From NCBI GenBank assembly GCA_022825185.1, contig JAJDYK010000100.1, forward strand, positions 1 to 12,010: DNA of 12,010 nucleotides. Direction: 5' to 3'. This document shows, in pieces, positions 1 to 6,714 of the stretch. Source of the stretch: Candidatus Latescibacterota bacterium. GTDB taxonomy: Bacteria; Latescibacterota; UBA2968; UBA8231. The notes below the pieces were generated by a model that ran no database searches, had not been told where the DNA came from, and saw only the letters and a list, made by a program, of their open reading frames with translations. The stretch's first letter is position 1; each line of letters starts with the position of its first letter. The position numbers were made by a program, and so were the translations under genes.

Positions 1-813
1 GCCAACTTCTACTTTCAGGGCCGTTGCGAGGAATTGTTGGGCAAGGCCATCAAGGACAAGCGCGACGATCTGGTGATCACCACCAAGGTCTGGAGCCAGA
101 TAGGCGACGGCCCCAATGACCGAGGCTTGTCGCGCTTTGCCATCATGCGCGAGATCGAGCGGTCGCTGAAGCGCTTGAACACAGATTACGTGGATATCTA
201 CTTGCTGCACAACTGGGATCCAGACACCCAACTCGACGAGACGCTGCGGGCGTTTGACGATTTGGTGCGGCAGGGCAAGGTGCGCTACGTGGGGGCTTGC
301 AATTTTACCGCCGCTCAAGTGGTGGAGGCGCTGTGGATGGCCGATAGCGGGGGGTTGGACCCACTATTTACCTTACAAAATCAGTATAACTTGTTGCACC
401 GCTATCAGATAGAGCCAGAACTGTTGCCTTTGTGTCGGCAGTATGGCCTTGGCATGATGACCTACAGTCCGCTGGCCGTCGGCCTGTTGAGCGGACGCTT
501 TAGGCGCGGGCAAAAGCCGCCGACGGATAGTGCTTGGCAGGACGACGACCGCTTTGCCGCAGCCATGGGCGAGCAAGCCGAGCGGATCGTGCAGAAGCTG
601 ACCGAGATCGGTCGGGCACAGGGGAAGACCCCGGCGCAAGTTGCCGTCGCTTGGATCTTGGCCAACGAGGATGTTACTGCTCCCATCATCGGCCCAGATC
701 GCCCCGAGCACGTGGAGGAGGTCTTTGGGGCGCTGGAGGTGGAGTTGGGGGACGCGGAACTAGCAGAGTTGGACGCGCTTTCTCAGTGGGCACCGCTGGC
801 GCGGACGCATTAA
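1..813 (+). CDS. aldo/keto reductase, 3' part (start lies left of window)
   Basis: NAD(P)H-dependent oxidoreductase of the aldo/keto reductase superfamily, a cytoplasmic TIM barrel. The frame is open from the first base and codes for 270 visible residues; the family is usually 310-340, so roughly the first 45-60 are missing. Counting the first window codon as residue 1, the catalytic tetrad reads as Tyr4 (ANFY, the usual DxAxxY motif with its Asp just outside the window), Lys29 (VITTK) and His70 (YLLHNWDP). The segment MMTYSPLAVGLLSGRF and the late IIGPDRPEHVEEV cofactor-binding segment point to the aryl-alcohol dehydrogenase/Kv-beta-like branch. The TTG at 34 is not the start, because conserved residues precede it. 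The substrate cannot be told from sequence. It ends five bases before an AT hairpin and has no coupled neighbour in view. Confidence 0.93.
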   Translation, partial: ANFYFQGRCEELLGKAIKDKRDDLVITTKVWSQIGDGPNDRGLSRFAIMREIERSLKRLNTDYVDIYLLHNWDPDTQLDETLRAFDDLVRQGKVRYVGACNFTAAQVVEALWMADSGGLDPLFTLQNQYNLLHRYQIEPELLPLCRQYGLGMMTYSPLAVGLLSGRFRRGQKPPTDSAWQDDDRFAAAMGEQAERIVQKLTEIGRAQGKTPAQVAVAWILANEDVTAPIIGPDRPEHVEEVFGALEVELGDAELAELDALSQWAPLARTH

Positions 814-817
814 GGTG

Positions 818-847
818 CTGTAAAAAAAATCATAATTTTTTATACAG
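818..847 (+). terminator. AT-rich hairpin after the aldo/keto reductase (copy A)
   Basis: Near-perfect inverted repeat: CTGTA plus an A-run, a short CATA centre, then a T-run plus TACAG, with one internal mismatch pair. It starts five bases after the reductase stop and has its own T-run, so it may end reductase transcription in either direction. The stem is A:T apart from the outer pairs, so it is a weak terminator by itself. A related hairpin occupies the same place at 6589-6614, so it could instead mark the edge of a duplicated unit. Confidence 0.5.
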
Positions 848-943
848 CGGACGTTCTCTGACCGATTAGAGCGTATCTTTATGGCTGTTTTAAGGCGGAG
901 TGTCCCCTTTTGCTTGAGAGCATAGCCTAAAGGAGATGAAGTT
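848..943 (+). promoter_or_regulatory. leader/promoter region of the protease gene, copy A
   Basis: Noncoding leader that aligns almost end to end with 6619-6714. The best block is cggac-ttctctgaccg-ttag (848-868), followed by TATCTTTAT at 874-882, which could hold a -10 box; the second copy has TATATT in that place. No convincing -35 box lies at standard spacing. The ribosome binding site AAAGGAG at 929-935 sits eight bases before the ATG and fixes the start at 944. Conservation of noncoding sequence suggests shared regulation, but recent common ancestry is also possible. Confidence 0.5.
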
Positions 944-3900
944 ATGAAAGCTGCAAACGTATGTCTTATTGGATTAATGTTTGTCGTCTGCGCGTCGGCG
1001 GAGCCACTGCTTGAGGGGCGGGTGCGGCTGGAGTCGGGAGAGCCGGTCGCCGATGCACAGGTGCGGATTTTCGACATGACCGATCTACGGCAGGGAGCCA
1101 TCGCCCGCGCCCAGACCAACGGCACGGGGTATTTCGCCCTGCCGTTAGCCGCGCTGGGCGGGCGGGCATTGCCGGCGCGGTTCGCGTTGGATCCGAATTA
1201 TCCCAATCCGTTCAATCCCTCGACGATCATACCCTATCAACTGGCGGCTTCGGCTGCGGTGCGACTGGAGGTGTTCAACCTGTTAGGGCAGCGTATTGCG
1301 ACATTGGTGGATGGGGAGCGTCCGGCGGGCTTTCATACGGCGACGTGGCACGCGACGGATGCAGCGGGTCGGGCCGTGGGGGCGGGGGTGTATCTCTACC
1401 GGATGACGGTGGGGGTGGAGAGTCAGACGGGGCGGATGGTGCTGCTTGACGGGCAGGCTGGCGTAGCGGCTGGTGGGTCGGCTTCTGTTTGGTCGGGTGT
1501 GTCCGGTGGCGACAGGTCGGATGGAACGGGTGAACAAGTGTATGGATTGATCGTTTCGGGTGAGGGATTGGTTCCCTATGTGGATTCGTCCTTTCAGGTT
1601 GAAGCGGGCATGGCTCCGGTGGAATTGGTGGTGTCGGCAGGACAGCATCCGGCGGGCAAGGCCACGGACGACGATCTTGGCGATCTGTTCGGCGCGTTCA
1701 ACGAGCAGCAGGAAGAAGAGGAGGAAGAGGCGGAAGAAGAGGAAGAGGACACACCGGAAGAAGAGGGAGAAGAGGACGACGAGACATCAGAAGAAGAGGA
1801 CGACGCGGCGGAAACGGACGGTGGTCGCGGAACAGGAGGAAGAGATGATTTGATTCAACTATTTGAGGTCAGTGATGTCAGCCTAAAGGCCGGGCAGTCG
1901 TTCACGATGGAGACGACCGTGTACAACCCGGGAGCCGACCCACTTAGGACAACCCTGTACTACTACCGCTCGACCGATGCCACTATTGATCCCAAAACCG
2001 ACGCGTTCATCCATCAAGATTTAGGGCTTAATGTAACCGACCTGAAACCCGCAGCCACCCAGACAGTCTCGCTTGATTGGACCGCTCCGCCGTATGCGGG
2101 CACGTACTACTACGGGGCCTGCGCCTCACCCAGCGGTCGCCTAGTCGACTTACGCTGCTCTACCGGCGTTCGCGTGACTGTCGAGGGCAGTGAAGGCGGC
2201 ATCCCGGACTTGGTTGTTCGCGTTTCCTATGTCAGCTCCAACAGAGTGACGCCTGGCGGTGAATTCTCGGTGGACTTCGAGATTGAAAACATAGGGACGG
2301 GTCCCGCCGCCGCGACGACGGTGCGCGAATACCGCTCGAACGACGAGACTATCGATGCAACCGACGCGCTGCCATGGTTACACCCCCTAGGCGGCTTCCC
2401 CAAAAAAGATCGTCTGGATGTCTCGGCCACCTCGGGCAAATCCTTTTTTCGGATGGCTCCATTCGAGGCAGGCACGTACTATTTTGCACTCTGCGTTGAT
2501 CCCACTATCGGCGAGACTAATACCGATAACAACTGCTCCATCGGCGTACCCATAATCGTCGAGGAGGTCGAGGGCGGTCGCCCAGACCTGATTGTTATAG
2601 GACCTGAGATCCTCGATTACAGACCGAAGACCGGGGAGTTTCGGATTTGGGAGTCGGTACAAAACATCGGTTCCGGTCCATCTTCCCAGACGACGGTGCG
2701 CTACTACCGCTCTGACGACGCGACCATCGACGCCACCGACACGCCAACTGGCAGCGAATACGTTGGCCTCCTCCCGGTTGGGGGGGATTCTGCAAACAGT
2801 GACTATGAGTACACCACATTGCTTGCGGCTCCGACGAGTCCAGGCACGTACTACTACGGAGCCTGCGTCGATCCCGTCCCAGACGAGAGCGATACGACCA
2901 ACAATTGCTCGGAGGGGGTACCCATGAACGTCGGAGTTCCGGACCTGGCGTTCGGTTCGACGTGGGTCAGCACCAGTACCCCCTTGGCTGGGCAGCCGTT
3001 CGCATTGACGACCACCTTGAGAAACCAGGGACCCGACGAAGCCTCCGCGACGACAGTGCGTTACTACCGCTCGGACGACGCGATCATCGACGCCACCGAC
3101 ACGCCAATTGGCACCGGTGCCGTCGGCAGCCTTACGGCCTTCGACGGGTTGGCCAGCGGGCCCGGAAGCCGCCTCGCCGCCTCCGGCATCAGTCGGGAGG
3201 CGATCCGTGTGAGTGCGCCCTCCAGTCTGGGCACGTACTATTACGGAGCCTGCGCCGATCCCGTCCCCGGCGAGACCAATACGGATAACAATTGCTCTGC
3301 GGGCGAATATGTCCGGGTCGTCCCTTCTGGGGAGGATCCCTTCAATATCGAACTCGTCTTCCTCAGCGACTTTACTGACGCGCACAAGGATGTGATGCAG
3401 CAAGCGGCCAGACGTTGGGAGGCTATCATCACCGAGGGCCTACCGGATGTAAACTTCTCGGCTAATCCGCATCATTCTCGCACGTACCTGGGTGAGACGA
3501 TTGTCAACGATACTGTGGACGATCTGCGGATCTTTGTCGAAGAGATCGAGTCTGGGATAACGATAGCGGGATTAGGAGGGGTGTCCTATGTACGCTCAGG
3601 AAATCCGACCGGCCTGCCAGCCACAGGTTTTGTAGGGATCAGCAAGGTTTTCCTTGTCCACGGTCAGCAGAGGTGGTCACTCTCTATGGCGGAGCGCTTC
3701 TTGAGGGACGTGATGCTGCACGAAATATCCCACGTTCTGGGATTCGGTCCGCTTTGGTCGGAACTGGGCCTGCTTCAGGAATTGTCTGGAGACACGTACT
3801 TCAGTGGTGAACTGGCCATTCAGGCGTTCGACGCGACGGGCGGCGAGGACTACAGCGGGAATAAGGTTCCTGTAGAGCTTGGGCTTGGAGAATCTTCTTG

Positions 3901-4210
3901 TGGGAACCCGAGTCATTGGAGGACAGAGGTGTTCAACGGGAACCGCAGGATCGGGGCGGAGGTTAAGACGCGATGGTTGGAATTCGAAGCGGCAATTAGC
4001 GCGATCACGATCCAGTCTCTCGCCGATCTCGGCTATGTCGTCGATGTCAGTCGGGCCGATCCGTACAGGCTGCCGGCCTTGATAAGCATCGCGCAGTCTC
4101 CCACGGCAAGCGCGAAGCCCGTCGCCAGCCACGATCTGGATTTGGGATTTCTCGGGCCGATCTACGTAGGCGATGAGCAGGGCCGCATCATCCGCACCAT
4201 AGGCGACTGA
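944..4210 (+). CDS. secreted CARDB-repeat protein with leishmanolysin-like zinc protease domain
   Basis: A 1088-residue exported protein. In order: signal peptide (1-19, cut after CASA); a carboxypeptidase-regulatory-like segment (about 20-65); a FlgD-like/type A sorting-like module (about 80-165, with NYPNPFNPST and GVYLYRMTV); a very acidic linker (257-292, 27 of 36 residues Asp/Glu); four CARDB repeats starting near 301, 420, 546 and 665, each with a YYRS-D motif and GTYYYGAC; then a protease domain from about 798. Its zinc site is HEISHVLGFG (His926, Glu927, His930). The position where a metzincin would have a third His is Pro, so the likely third ligand is His991 in PSHWR, as in leishmanolysin-type (M8-like) enzymes. 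The usual ELM-type Met-turn after HWR is not visible, so activity is uncertain. The final 36 residues (from 1053) recur as a relic at 9329-9439. The sorting-like module is unusual in being N-terminal. Substrate unknown; a cell-surface or extracellular role is inferred. Confidence 0.88.
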   Translation: MKAANVCLIGLMFVVCASAEPLLEGRVRLESGEPVADAQVRIFDMTDLRQGAIARAQTNGTGYFALPLAALGGRALPARFALDPNYPNPFNPSTIIPYQLAASAAVRLEVFNLLGQRIATLVDGERPAGFHTATWHATDAAGRAVGAGVYLYRMTVGVESQTGRMVLLDGQAGVAAGGSASVWSGVSGGDRSDGTGEQVYGLIVSGEGLVPYVDSSFQVEAGMAPVELVVSAGQHPAGKATDDDLGDLFGAFNEQQEEEEEEAEEEEEDTPEEEGEEDDETSEEEDDAAETDGGRGTGGRDDLIQLFEVSDVSLKAGQSFTMETTVYNPGADPLRTTLYYYRSTDATIDPKTDAFIHQDLGLNVTDLKPAATQTVSLDWTAPPYAGTYYYGACASPSGRLVDLRCSTGVRVTVEGSEGGIPDLVVRVSYVSSNRVTPGGEFSVDFEIENIGTGPAAATTVREYRSNDETIDATDALPWLHPLGGFPKKDRLDVSATSGKSFFRMAPFEAGTYYFALCVDPTIGETNTDNNCSIGVPIIVEEVEGGRPDLIVIGPEILDYRPKTGEFRIWESVQNIGSGPSSQTTVRYYRSDDATIDATDTPTGSEYVGLLPVGGDSANSDYEYTTLLAAPTSPGTYYYGACVDPVPDESDTTNNCSEGVPMNVGVPDLAFGSTWVSTSTPLAGQPFALTTTLRNQGPDEASATTVRYYRSDDAIIDATDTPIGTGAVGSLTAFDGLASGPGSRLAASGISREAIRVSAPSSLGTYYYGACADPVPGETNTDNNCSAGEYVRVVPSGEDPFNIELVFLSDFTDAHKDVMQQAARRWEAIITEGLPDVNFSANPHHSRTYLGETIVNDTVDDLRIFVEEIESGITIAGLGGVSYVRSGNPTGLPATGFVGISKVFLVHGQQRWSLSMAERFLRDVMLHEISHVLGFGPLWSELGLLQELSGDTYFSGELAIQAFDATGGEDYSGNKVPVELGLGESSCGNPSHWRTEVFNGNRRIGAEVKTRWLEFEAAISAITIQSLADLGYVVDVSRADPYRLPALISIAQSPTASAKPVASHDLDLGFLGPIYVGDEQGRIIRTIGD
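1712..1819 (+). repeat. polypurine low-complexity tract coding for a Glu/Asp-rich linker
   Basis: Nearly uninterrupted GAA/GAG/GAC codons make a polypurine strand of about 110 bases inside the protease gene. It codes for residues 257-292, of which 27 are acidic, separating the sorting-like module from the CARDB repeats. Such tracts are prone to slippage and assembly error, but the frame stays open on both sides here. An acidic linker may bind calcium or act as an extended spacer; that is inference. Confidence 0.75.
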
Positions 4211-4238
4211 AATGCGTTGGCAGGGCGCGTTGTCTTAA
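4100..4238 (+). repeat. C-terminal tail and 3' flank shared with 9329-9467 (copy A)
   Basis: This stretch covers the last 36 codons of the protease gene, its TGA and 28 bases beyond. It aligns with 9329-9467 without a gap and with about 20 differences over 138 bases. The conserved peptide core is GPIYVGDEQGRII. The match continues past the stop through GCGCGTTGTCTTAA and ends abruptly in locus B, where unrelated sequence leading to the nucleotidyltransferase gene begins. Confidence 0.9.
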
Positions 4239-4240
4239 AG

Positions 4241-4282
4241 ATGCTATCTGGGCCGGTTCTGCTGTCGTCTTATGCCCGCTAA
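4241..4282 (+). pseudogene. relic of the pabB 5' end
   Basis: An ATG-to-TAA frame of 13 codons reading MLSGPVLLSSYAR. Its first 12 codons match the start of the pabB-pabC gene at 10454 (MLAGPVLLSSYA) with a single amino-acid change. At DNA level 31 of the first 37 bases agree, and most changes are silent third-position changes. Both copies are preceded by AAAG. Beyond codon 12 the match stops and the sequence runs into the terminator of the minus-strand gene. I read it as the truncated edge of a duplicated segment that once joined this protease-type gene to pabB; it is not expected to be functional. Confidence 0.82.
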
Positions 4283-4336
4283 AAACGCAAAAAGGGGTGC
4301 GGCGCAACGACCCGAAGCCGCTGCGCCGCACCCCTT
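4282..4336 (-). terminator. intrinsic terminator of the DUF4097 gene
   Basis: A perfect 15-bp stem, AAGGGGTGCGGCGCA (4292-4306) against its complement (4322-4336), with a 15-base loop. Read on the minus strand, the GC-rich stem is followed by TTTTTGCGTTTTT (bases 4291 down to 4279), a classic T-tract. On the plus strand no T-run follows, so this mainly ends transcription of the minus-strand gene. It begins 27 bases beyond that gene's stop. It may also hinder read-through from the converging protease gene. Confidence 0.9.
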
Positions 4337-4362
4337 CGACCAAAAGGCGGTGCTGTGCAGCG

Positions 4363-5313
4363 CTACAGTTTGTGCAGGCGGATGGACCCGCCCGAGGTGC
4401 GCAGGGTCATGAGGGGACCGCCGCCGTTGATCGCGGCATTGAGGCTGTTTTTATCCAGCGTGCCCTGCAGTTGTACCGGGAAGTCGGTGGAGACGCGCCC
4501 ACCCGAGGTGCGGGCGTCCACCTGCAAACCGATATCCGCAGCGAGGGAAACCTCTACATTGCCGCCCGAAGTCTTGAGGTGGCAGGAGCCGTGAGGCTGC
4601 TGTGAGAGTTGGGCGCGAATAGAGCCACCCGACGTCTGCGCCTCGATAGGCCCCAGCACTTCATCCACTTTGATAGAGCCGCCCGAGGTCTTGGCCTGTA
4701 CTGAGCCTTGGGCCCGGCTGATGTGGATGGAGCCGCCCGAGGTCTTAGCTTTTACCTCCCCATCTACCTCTCCAATGCGGATGGAGCCCCCCGAAGTAGA
4801 TACCGACGCCGTACCGGAGCAGCCTTTTAGAGAGATGGACCCACCCGAAGTTTTGCCCTCGATCGGGCCTTCGATGTGACCAAAGCTCAGACTGCCGCCC
4901 GAAGTCCGGGCCGAGACGAGGCCTTGAAGATCGGCTACCTCAATGCCACCACCGGAGGTGCTTAGTTCCAAATCGTGCCGGTGCGGCACCGTGAGACGGA
5001 ACAGGGGTGCGCGTCCCTTCGCAAGGCCGAAGAAATCGAATAGGCCGGCATCTTTTTTGCGGCCCCGGATGGTCGTGGTACCCGCCTCTTGGTCGTATGA
5101 TAGATCGAGTTTATCGGCCCGTTCCACGACCAATTTAATCTCGGGGCGATCCCAAGTATGGACCTCAATGGCACTCCATTCAGTGTCCACTATTAGGCGG
5201 TCGCCCGACTTTACGTCAAAGGACTGGTGAGCGGTGTCGGCTTGGACGGCCCCTGTGGCGACGAGCGCCAGAGAAATGGCGGCCAGCGCCGACGATAAGA
5301 GCAGCTCTTTCAT
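4363..5313 (-). CDS. exported DUF4097-type beta-solenoid repeat protein
   Basis: A 316-residue protein with a clear signal peptide (1-25, ending AVQA) and no further membrane segment or lipobox, so periplasmic or surface-exposed. Residues 26-115 form the N-terminal part typical of DUF4097/adhesin-like proteins (SGDRLIVDTEWSAIEVHTWD). From 119 on, the motif TSGGSI recurs at 119, 137, 155, 173, 191, 209 and 227, exactly 18 residues apart, then at 248, 269 and 306, with an NGGG variant at 296. This regular spacing suggests a stacked beta-solenoid with one coil per 18 residues. Cysteines at 165 and 244 could form a disulfide. The SD AAAGGAGG (5320-5327 on the minus strand) fixes the start. The gene stands alone, divergent from the next one, with its own strong terminator. 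The family's biochemical role is not established; adhesion or envelope-stress functions have been proposed. Confidence 0.88.
   Translation of the reverse strand: MKELLLSSALAAISLALVATGAVQADTAHQSFDVKSGDRLIVDTEWSAIEVHTWDRPEIKLVVERADKLDLSYDQEAGTTTIRGRKKDAGLFDFFGLAKGRAPLFRLTVPHRHDLELSTSGGGIEVADLQGLVSARTSGGSLSFGHIEGPIEGKTSGGSISLKGCSGTASVSTSGGSIRIGEVDGEVKAKTSGGSIHISRAQGSVQAKTSGGSIKVDEVLGPIEAQTSGGSIRAQLSQQPHGSCHLKTSGGNVEVSLAADIGLQVDARTSGGRVSTDFPVQLQGTLDKNSLNAAINGGGPLMTLRTSGGSIRLHKL
4582..4959 (-). repeat. seven 54-bp coding repeats (TSGG units)
   Basis: Seven consecutive 18-codon units, each starting with Thr-Ser-Gly-Gly, without any insertion or deletion between them. At DNA level only the TSGGS codons are strongly alike (seen on the plus strand as gagccgcccgaggt and close variants); the rest of each unit has diverged. 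This indicates old repeat expansion with selection on the turn residues. The array is coding, not CRISPR. Confidence 0.88.
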
Positions 5314-5465
5314 TGTGAGCCTCCTTTATAGAAGAAAGGATGTTGGGGTATTAAATAGCTTCTCTCGCTTTGGTGCAAATTGCGTGCCAGCGAATTTGTT
5401 ACTTCTATATTTCAGATGAAATACCACGCGACAATTTCACACCCCATATCACCGGAAGGATTTTC
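5314..5465. promoter_or_regulatory. divergent intergenic region
   Basis: 152 bases between divergently read genes must carry promoters for both the DUF4097 gene and the 5466-6571 pair. An AT-rich stretch at 5391-5416 contains TATATT (5406-5411), a possible -10 box for the rightward genes, but no -35 box at 16-18 bases is evident. The site GGAAGGA at 5454-5460 precedes the ATG at 5466, and AAAGGAGG serves the leftward gene. No operator palindrome was recognised. Confidence 0.4.
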
Positions 5466-5765
5466 ATGGCCGCAGTGCAAGACATTCTAGTATTTTTTCA
5501 GACCACGCCCGCACTCGACGCCCAAGTCGTAGCTTGGGCGCGCTACGAAGCCTCCAAGGGCACGGGCCTAGGCGACTTGGTCGAGGAGAGCGATCCTCCT
5601 TACCACAACGCCATGGCGGCCATGCGCGACGGCTGGCAAGTCATCCAGATGTCGGAACTCAAACATCGCTCGCCCCAAGAGGGTTATGAACTGGGGCCGC
5701 TGCCCTATCAGATCGTGTTGTCGAAATTCAACGAACTGCAAAAAGAGGAAGGAGCCACATCGTGA
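5466..5765 (+). CDS. small conserved-looking protein of unknown function, coupled to the dioxygenase
   Basis: 99 residues, soluble, with no signal peptide or membrane segment. I do not recognise the family. The start at 5466 is chosen because GGAAGGA lies five bases upstream; the frame is open further left, but the upstream ATG at 5370 has no ribosome site and would add unlikely sequence. Visible features are MAAVQDILVFF at the N terminus, a central DGWQVIQMSEL and a C-terminal LGPLPYQIVLSKF. The order 'amphipathic segment, GW-hydrophobic strand, final hydrophobic strand' loosely recalls small DUF4177-like folds, but this is only an impression. Its TGA overlaps the GTG of the dioxygenase by four bases (GTGA), with a strong AGGAAGGAG inside its own 3' end. 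The two are therefore probably made together, and a partner or regulatory role for the enzyme is plausible. Confidence 0.8.
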   Translation: MAAVQDILVFFQTTPALDAQVVAWARYEASKGTGLGDLVEESDPPYHNAMAAMRDGWQVIQMSELKHRSPQEGYELGPLPYQIVLSKFNELQKEEGATS

Positions 5766-6571
5766 AAGAACATCTTTTGAACTCGAAGCAGATGGCGCAA
5801 TTCGTTGCCTCGGGGTATTTGAAGTTCGAAGAAATGATACCCAAAGATCTGTGCCGAGCCTGCCTTGAGGAGATGCACCACAACCGGGGCTATCTCGCCG
5901 TGGGTACCCCCTTTGAGGAGACCTGGCCCAAAGGCACAGCTTTGGGCGATACGTTCCGTCTGCCGCAGGTGCAGGGGCTCATCCACTCCTTGGTCGGCCC
6001 CGATCCCCTGTACGACCACCACGCTGCACACTTGACCAAGGCCGAACAGACCAAGGGCCCCAATATGCACCAAGACTCGGTCATCGACTTCCGCGACCAT
6101 TACTTTGATATCCAGCTCTCGCTGTTCCCCGCGGATACCACAGACGAGATGGGCGGTACTTTCTTGGTGCCGGGAACGCAATTCCGCAATGTGCGCACTG
6201 GGGAGATCTCCATTTACCACCACATGCGCGGCAAGATCTGGGCCACCTGCCCGGCGGGGACTATGTACGTGTGGAACACCCGCGTCTGGCACGGGGCGCG
6301 CAGCAACTACACGGATCGGGATCGCTTCATGTACAAGTTGCGGCTCAACCCGACGCGGCCGCAGGTCTGCAACTTTGATACCGCAGATCTGGACGATCCT
6401 GAGATCGGTCGCATCCTATCGACCAACCACGGCTGGGAGGGCAACGAGCAGCGCTACGAACTGATGCAGCGCGTGCGCTTGTGGCGCTTTGTCTCCGACC
6501 AGCCCAACTACGATGTGGGCGAGCGCTTTATGAGGCGCATTGAGTACCAGCCCGGCGAGGCGGCAGGCTAG
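5762..6571 (+). CDS. phytanoyl-CoA dioxygenase (PhyH) family enzyme
   Basis: 269-residue cytoplasmic Fe(II)/2-oxoglutarate-dependent oxygenase of the PhyH family, about the usual length. The iron-binding triad is visible: His103 and Asp105 in MHQDS, and His177 in VWHGAR. Arg188 lies 11 residues after the distal His, as in human PHYH, and should hold the 2-oxoglutarate carboxylate. The core between them (FDIQLSLFPAD through GGTFLVPGTQF) is the expected jelly-roll sequence. It starts with GTG, overlapping the upstream TGA by four bases behind AGGAAGGAG, so translation is coupled to the small protein. PhyH relatives hydroxylate very diverse substrates (fatty acyl-CoA, ectoine, natural products), and nothing here identifies this one. 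An AT hairpin follows 17 bases after the stop. Confidence 0.92.
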   Translation: MKEHLLNSKQMAQFVASGYLKFEEMIPKDLCRACLEEMHHNRGYLAVGTPFEETWPKGTALGDTFRLPQVQGLIHSLVGPDPLYDHHAAHLTKAEQTKGPNMHQDSVIDFRDHYFDIQLSLFPADTTDEMGGTFLVPGTQFRNVRTGEISIYHHMRGKIWATCPAGTMYVWNTRVWHGARSNYTDRDRFMYKLRLNPTRPQVCNFDTADLDDPEIGRILSTNHGWEGNEQRYELMQRVRLWRFVSDQPNYDVGERFMRRIEYQPGEAAG

Positions 6572-6588
6572 ATGCCGAGGAGCATGAT

Positions 6589-6614
6589 GTCTAAAAAAAT
6601 CTGATTTTTTTGAC
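6589..6614 (+). terminator. AT-rich hairpin after the dioxygenase (copy B)
   Basis: GTC, a bulged T, seven A and a T face ATTTTTTT and GAC around a three-base CTG loop. It lies 17 bases after the dioxygenase stop, as its counterpart at 818-847 lies just after the reductase stop. The two hairpins keep the fold while their outer pairs differ (CTGTA/TACAG against GTC/GAC). It could act as a weak terminator with its T-run, or mark the left edge of the duplicated unit. Confidence 0.5.
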
Positions 6615-6618
6615 GCAA

Positions 6619-6714
6619 CGGACATTCTCTGACCGGTTAGAAATTATATTTACGACTGCTTTGAGGCGAATTGACCCCCTTGCTTGGGTGCATAAATCCA
6701 AAGGAGGTGACGTT
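6619..6714 (+). promoter_or_regulatory. leader/promoter region, copy B
   Basis: Second copy of the leader seen at 848-943, with nearly the same length and order: cggac-ttctctgaccg-ttag block (6619-6640), TATATT (6645-6650) where copy A has TATCTT, then the ttgaggcga and tgcttg blocks. The ribosome site AAAGGAGGTGA (6700-6710) is a full complement of the usual 16S 3' end and lies four bases before the ATG at 6715. It presumably drives the truncated leader frame and the coupled WD40 gene. Confidence 0.5.

Noticed and set aside
34..813. TTG at 34 as start of the reductase
   Set aside because: The conserved ANFY motif with the catalytic Tyr lies before it in the same frame, so the gene starts outside the window.
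1560..1853. Lys/Arg-rich 97-codon frame resembling a basic DNA-binding protein
   Set aside because: It is an out-of-frame reading of the polypurine acidic tract; the basic residues follow from AGA/AAG triplets.
2387..3403. 338-codon open frame on the minus strand
   Set aside because: It lies opposite the CARDB repeats, contains no recognisable domain or plausible ribosome site, and mirrors the repeat composition of the real gene.
4381..4959. Regular repeats that could be mistaken for a CRISPR array
   Set aside because: The 54-bp spacing equals 18 codons of a continuous gene, repeats are not identical, and no spacers or cas genes are present.
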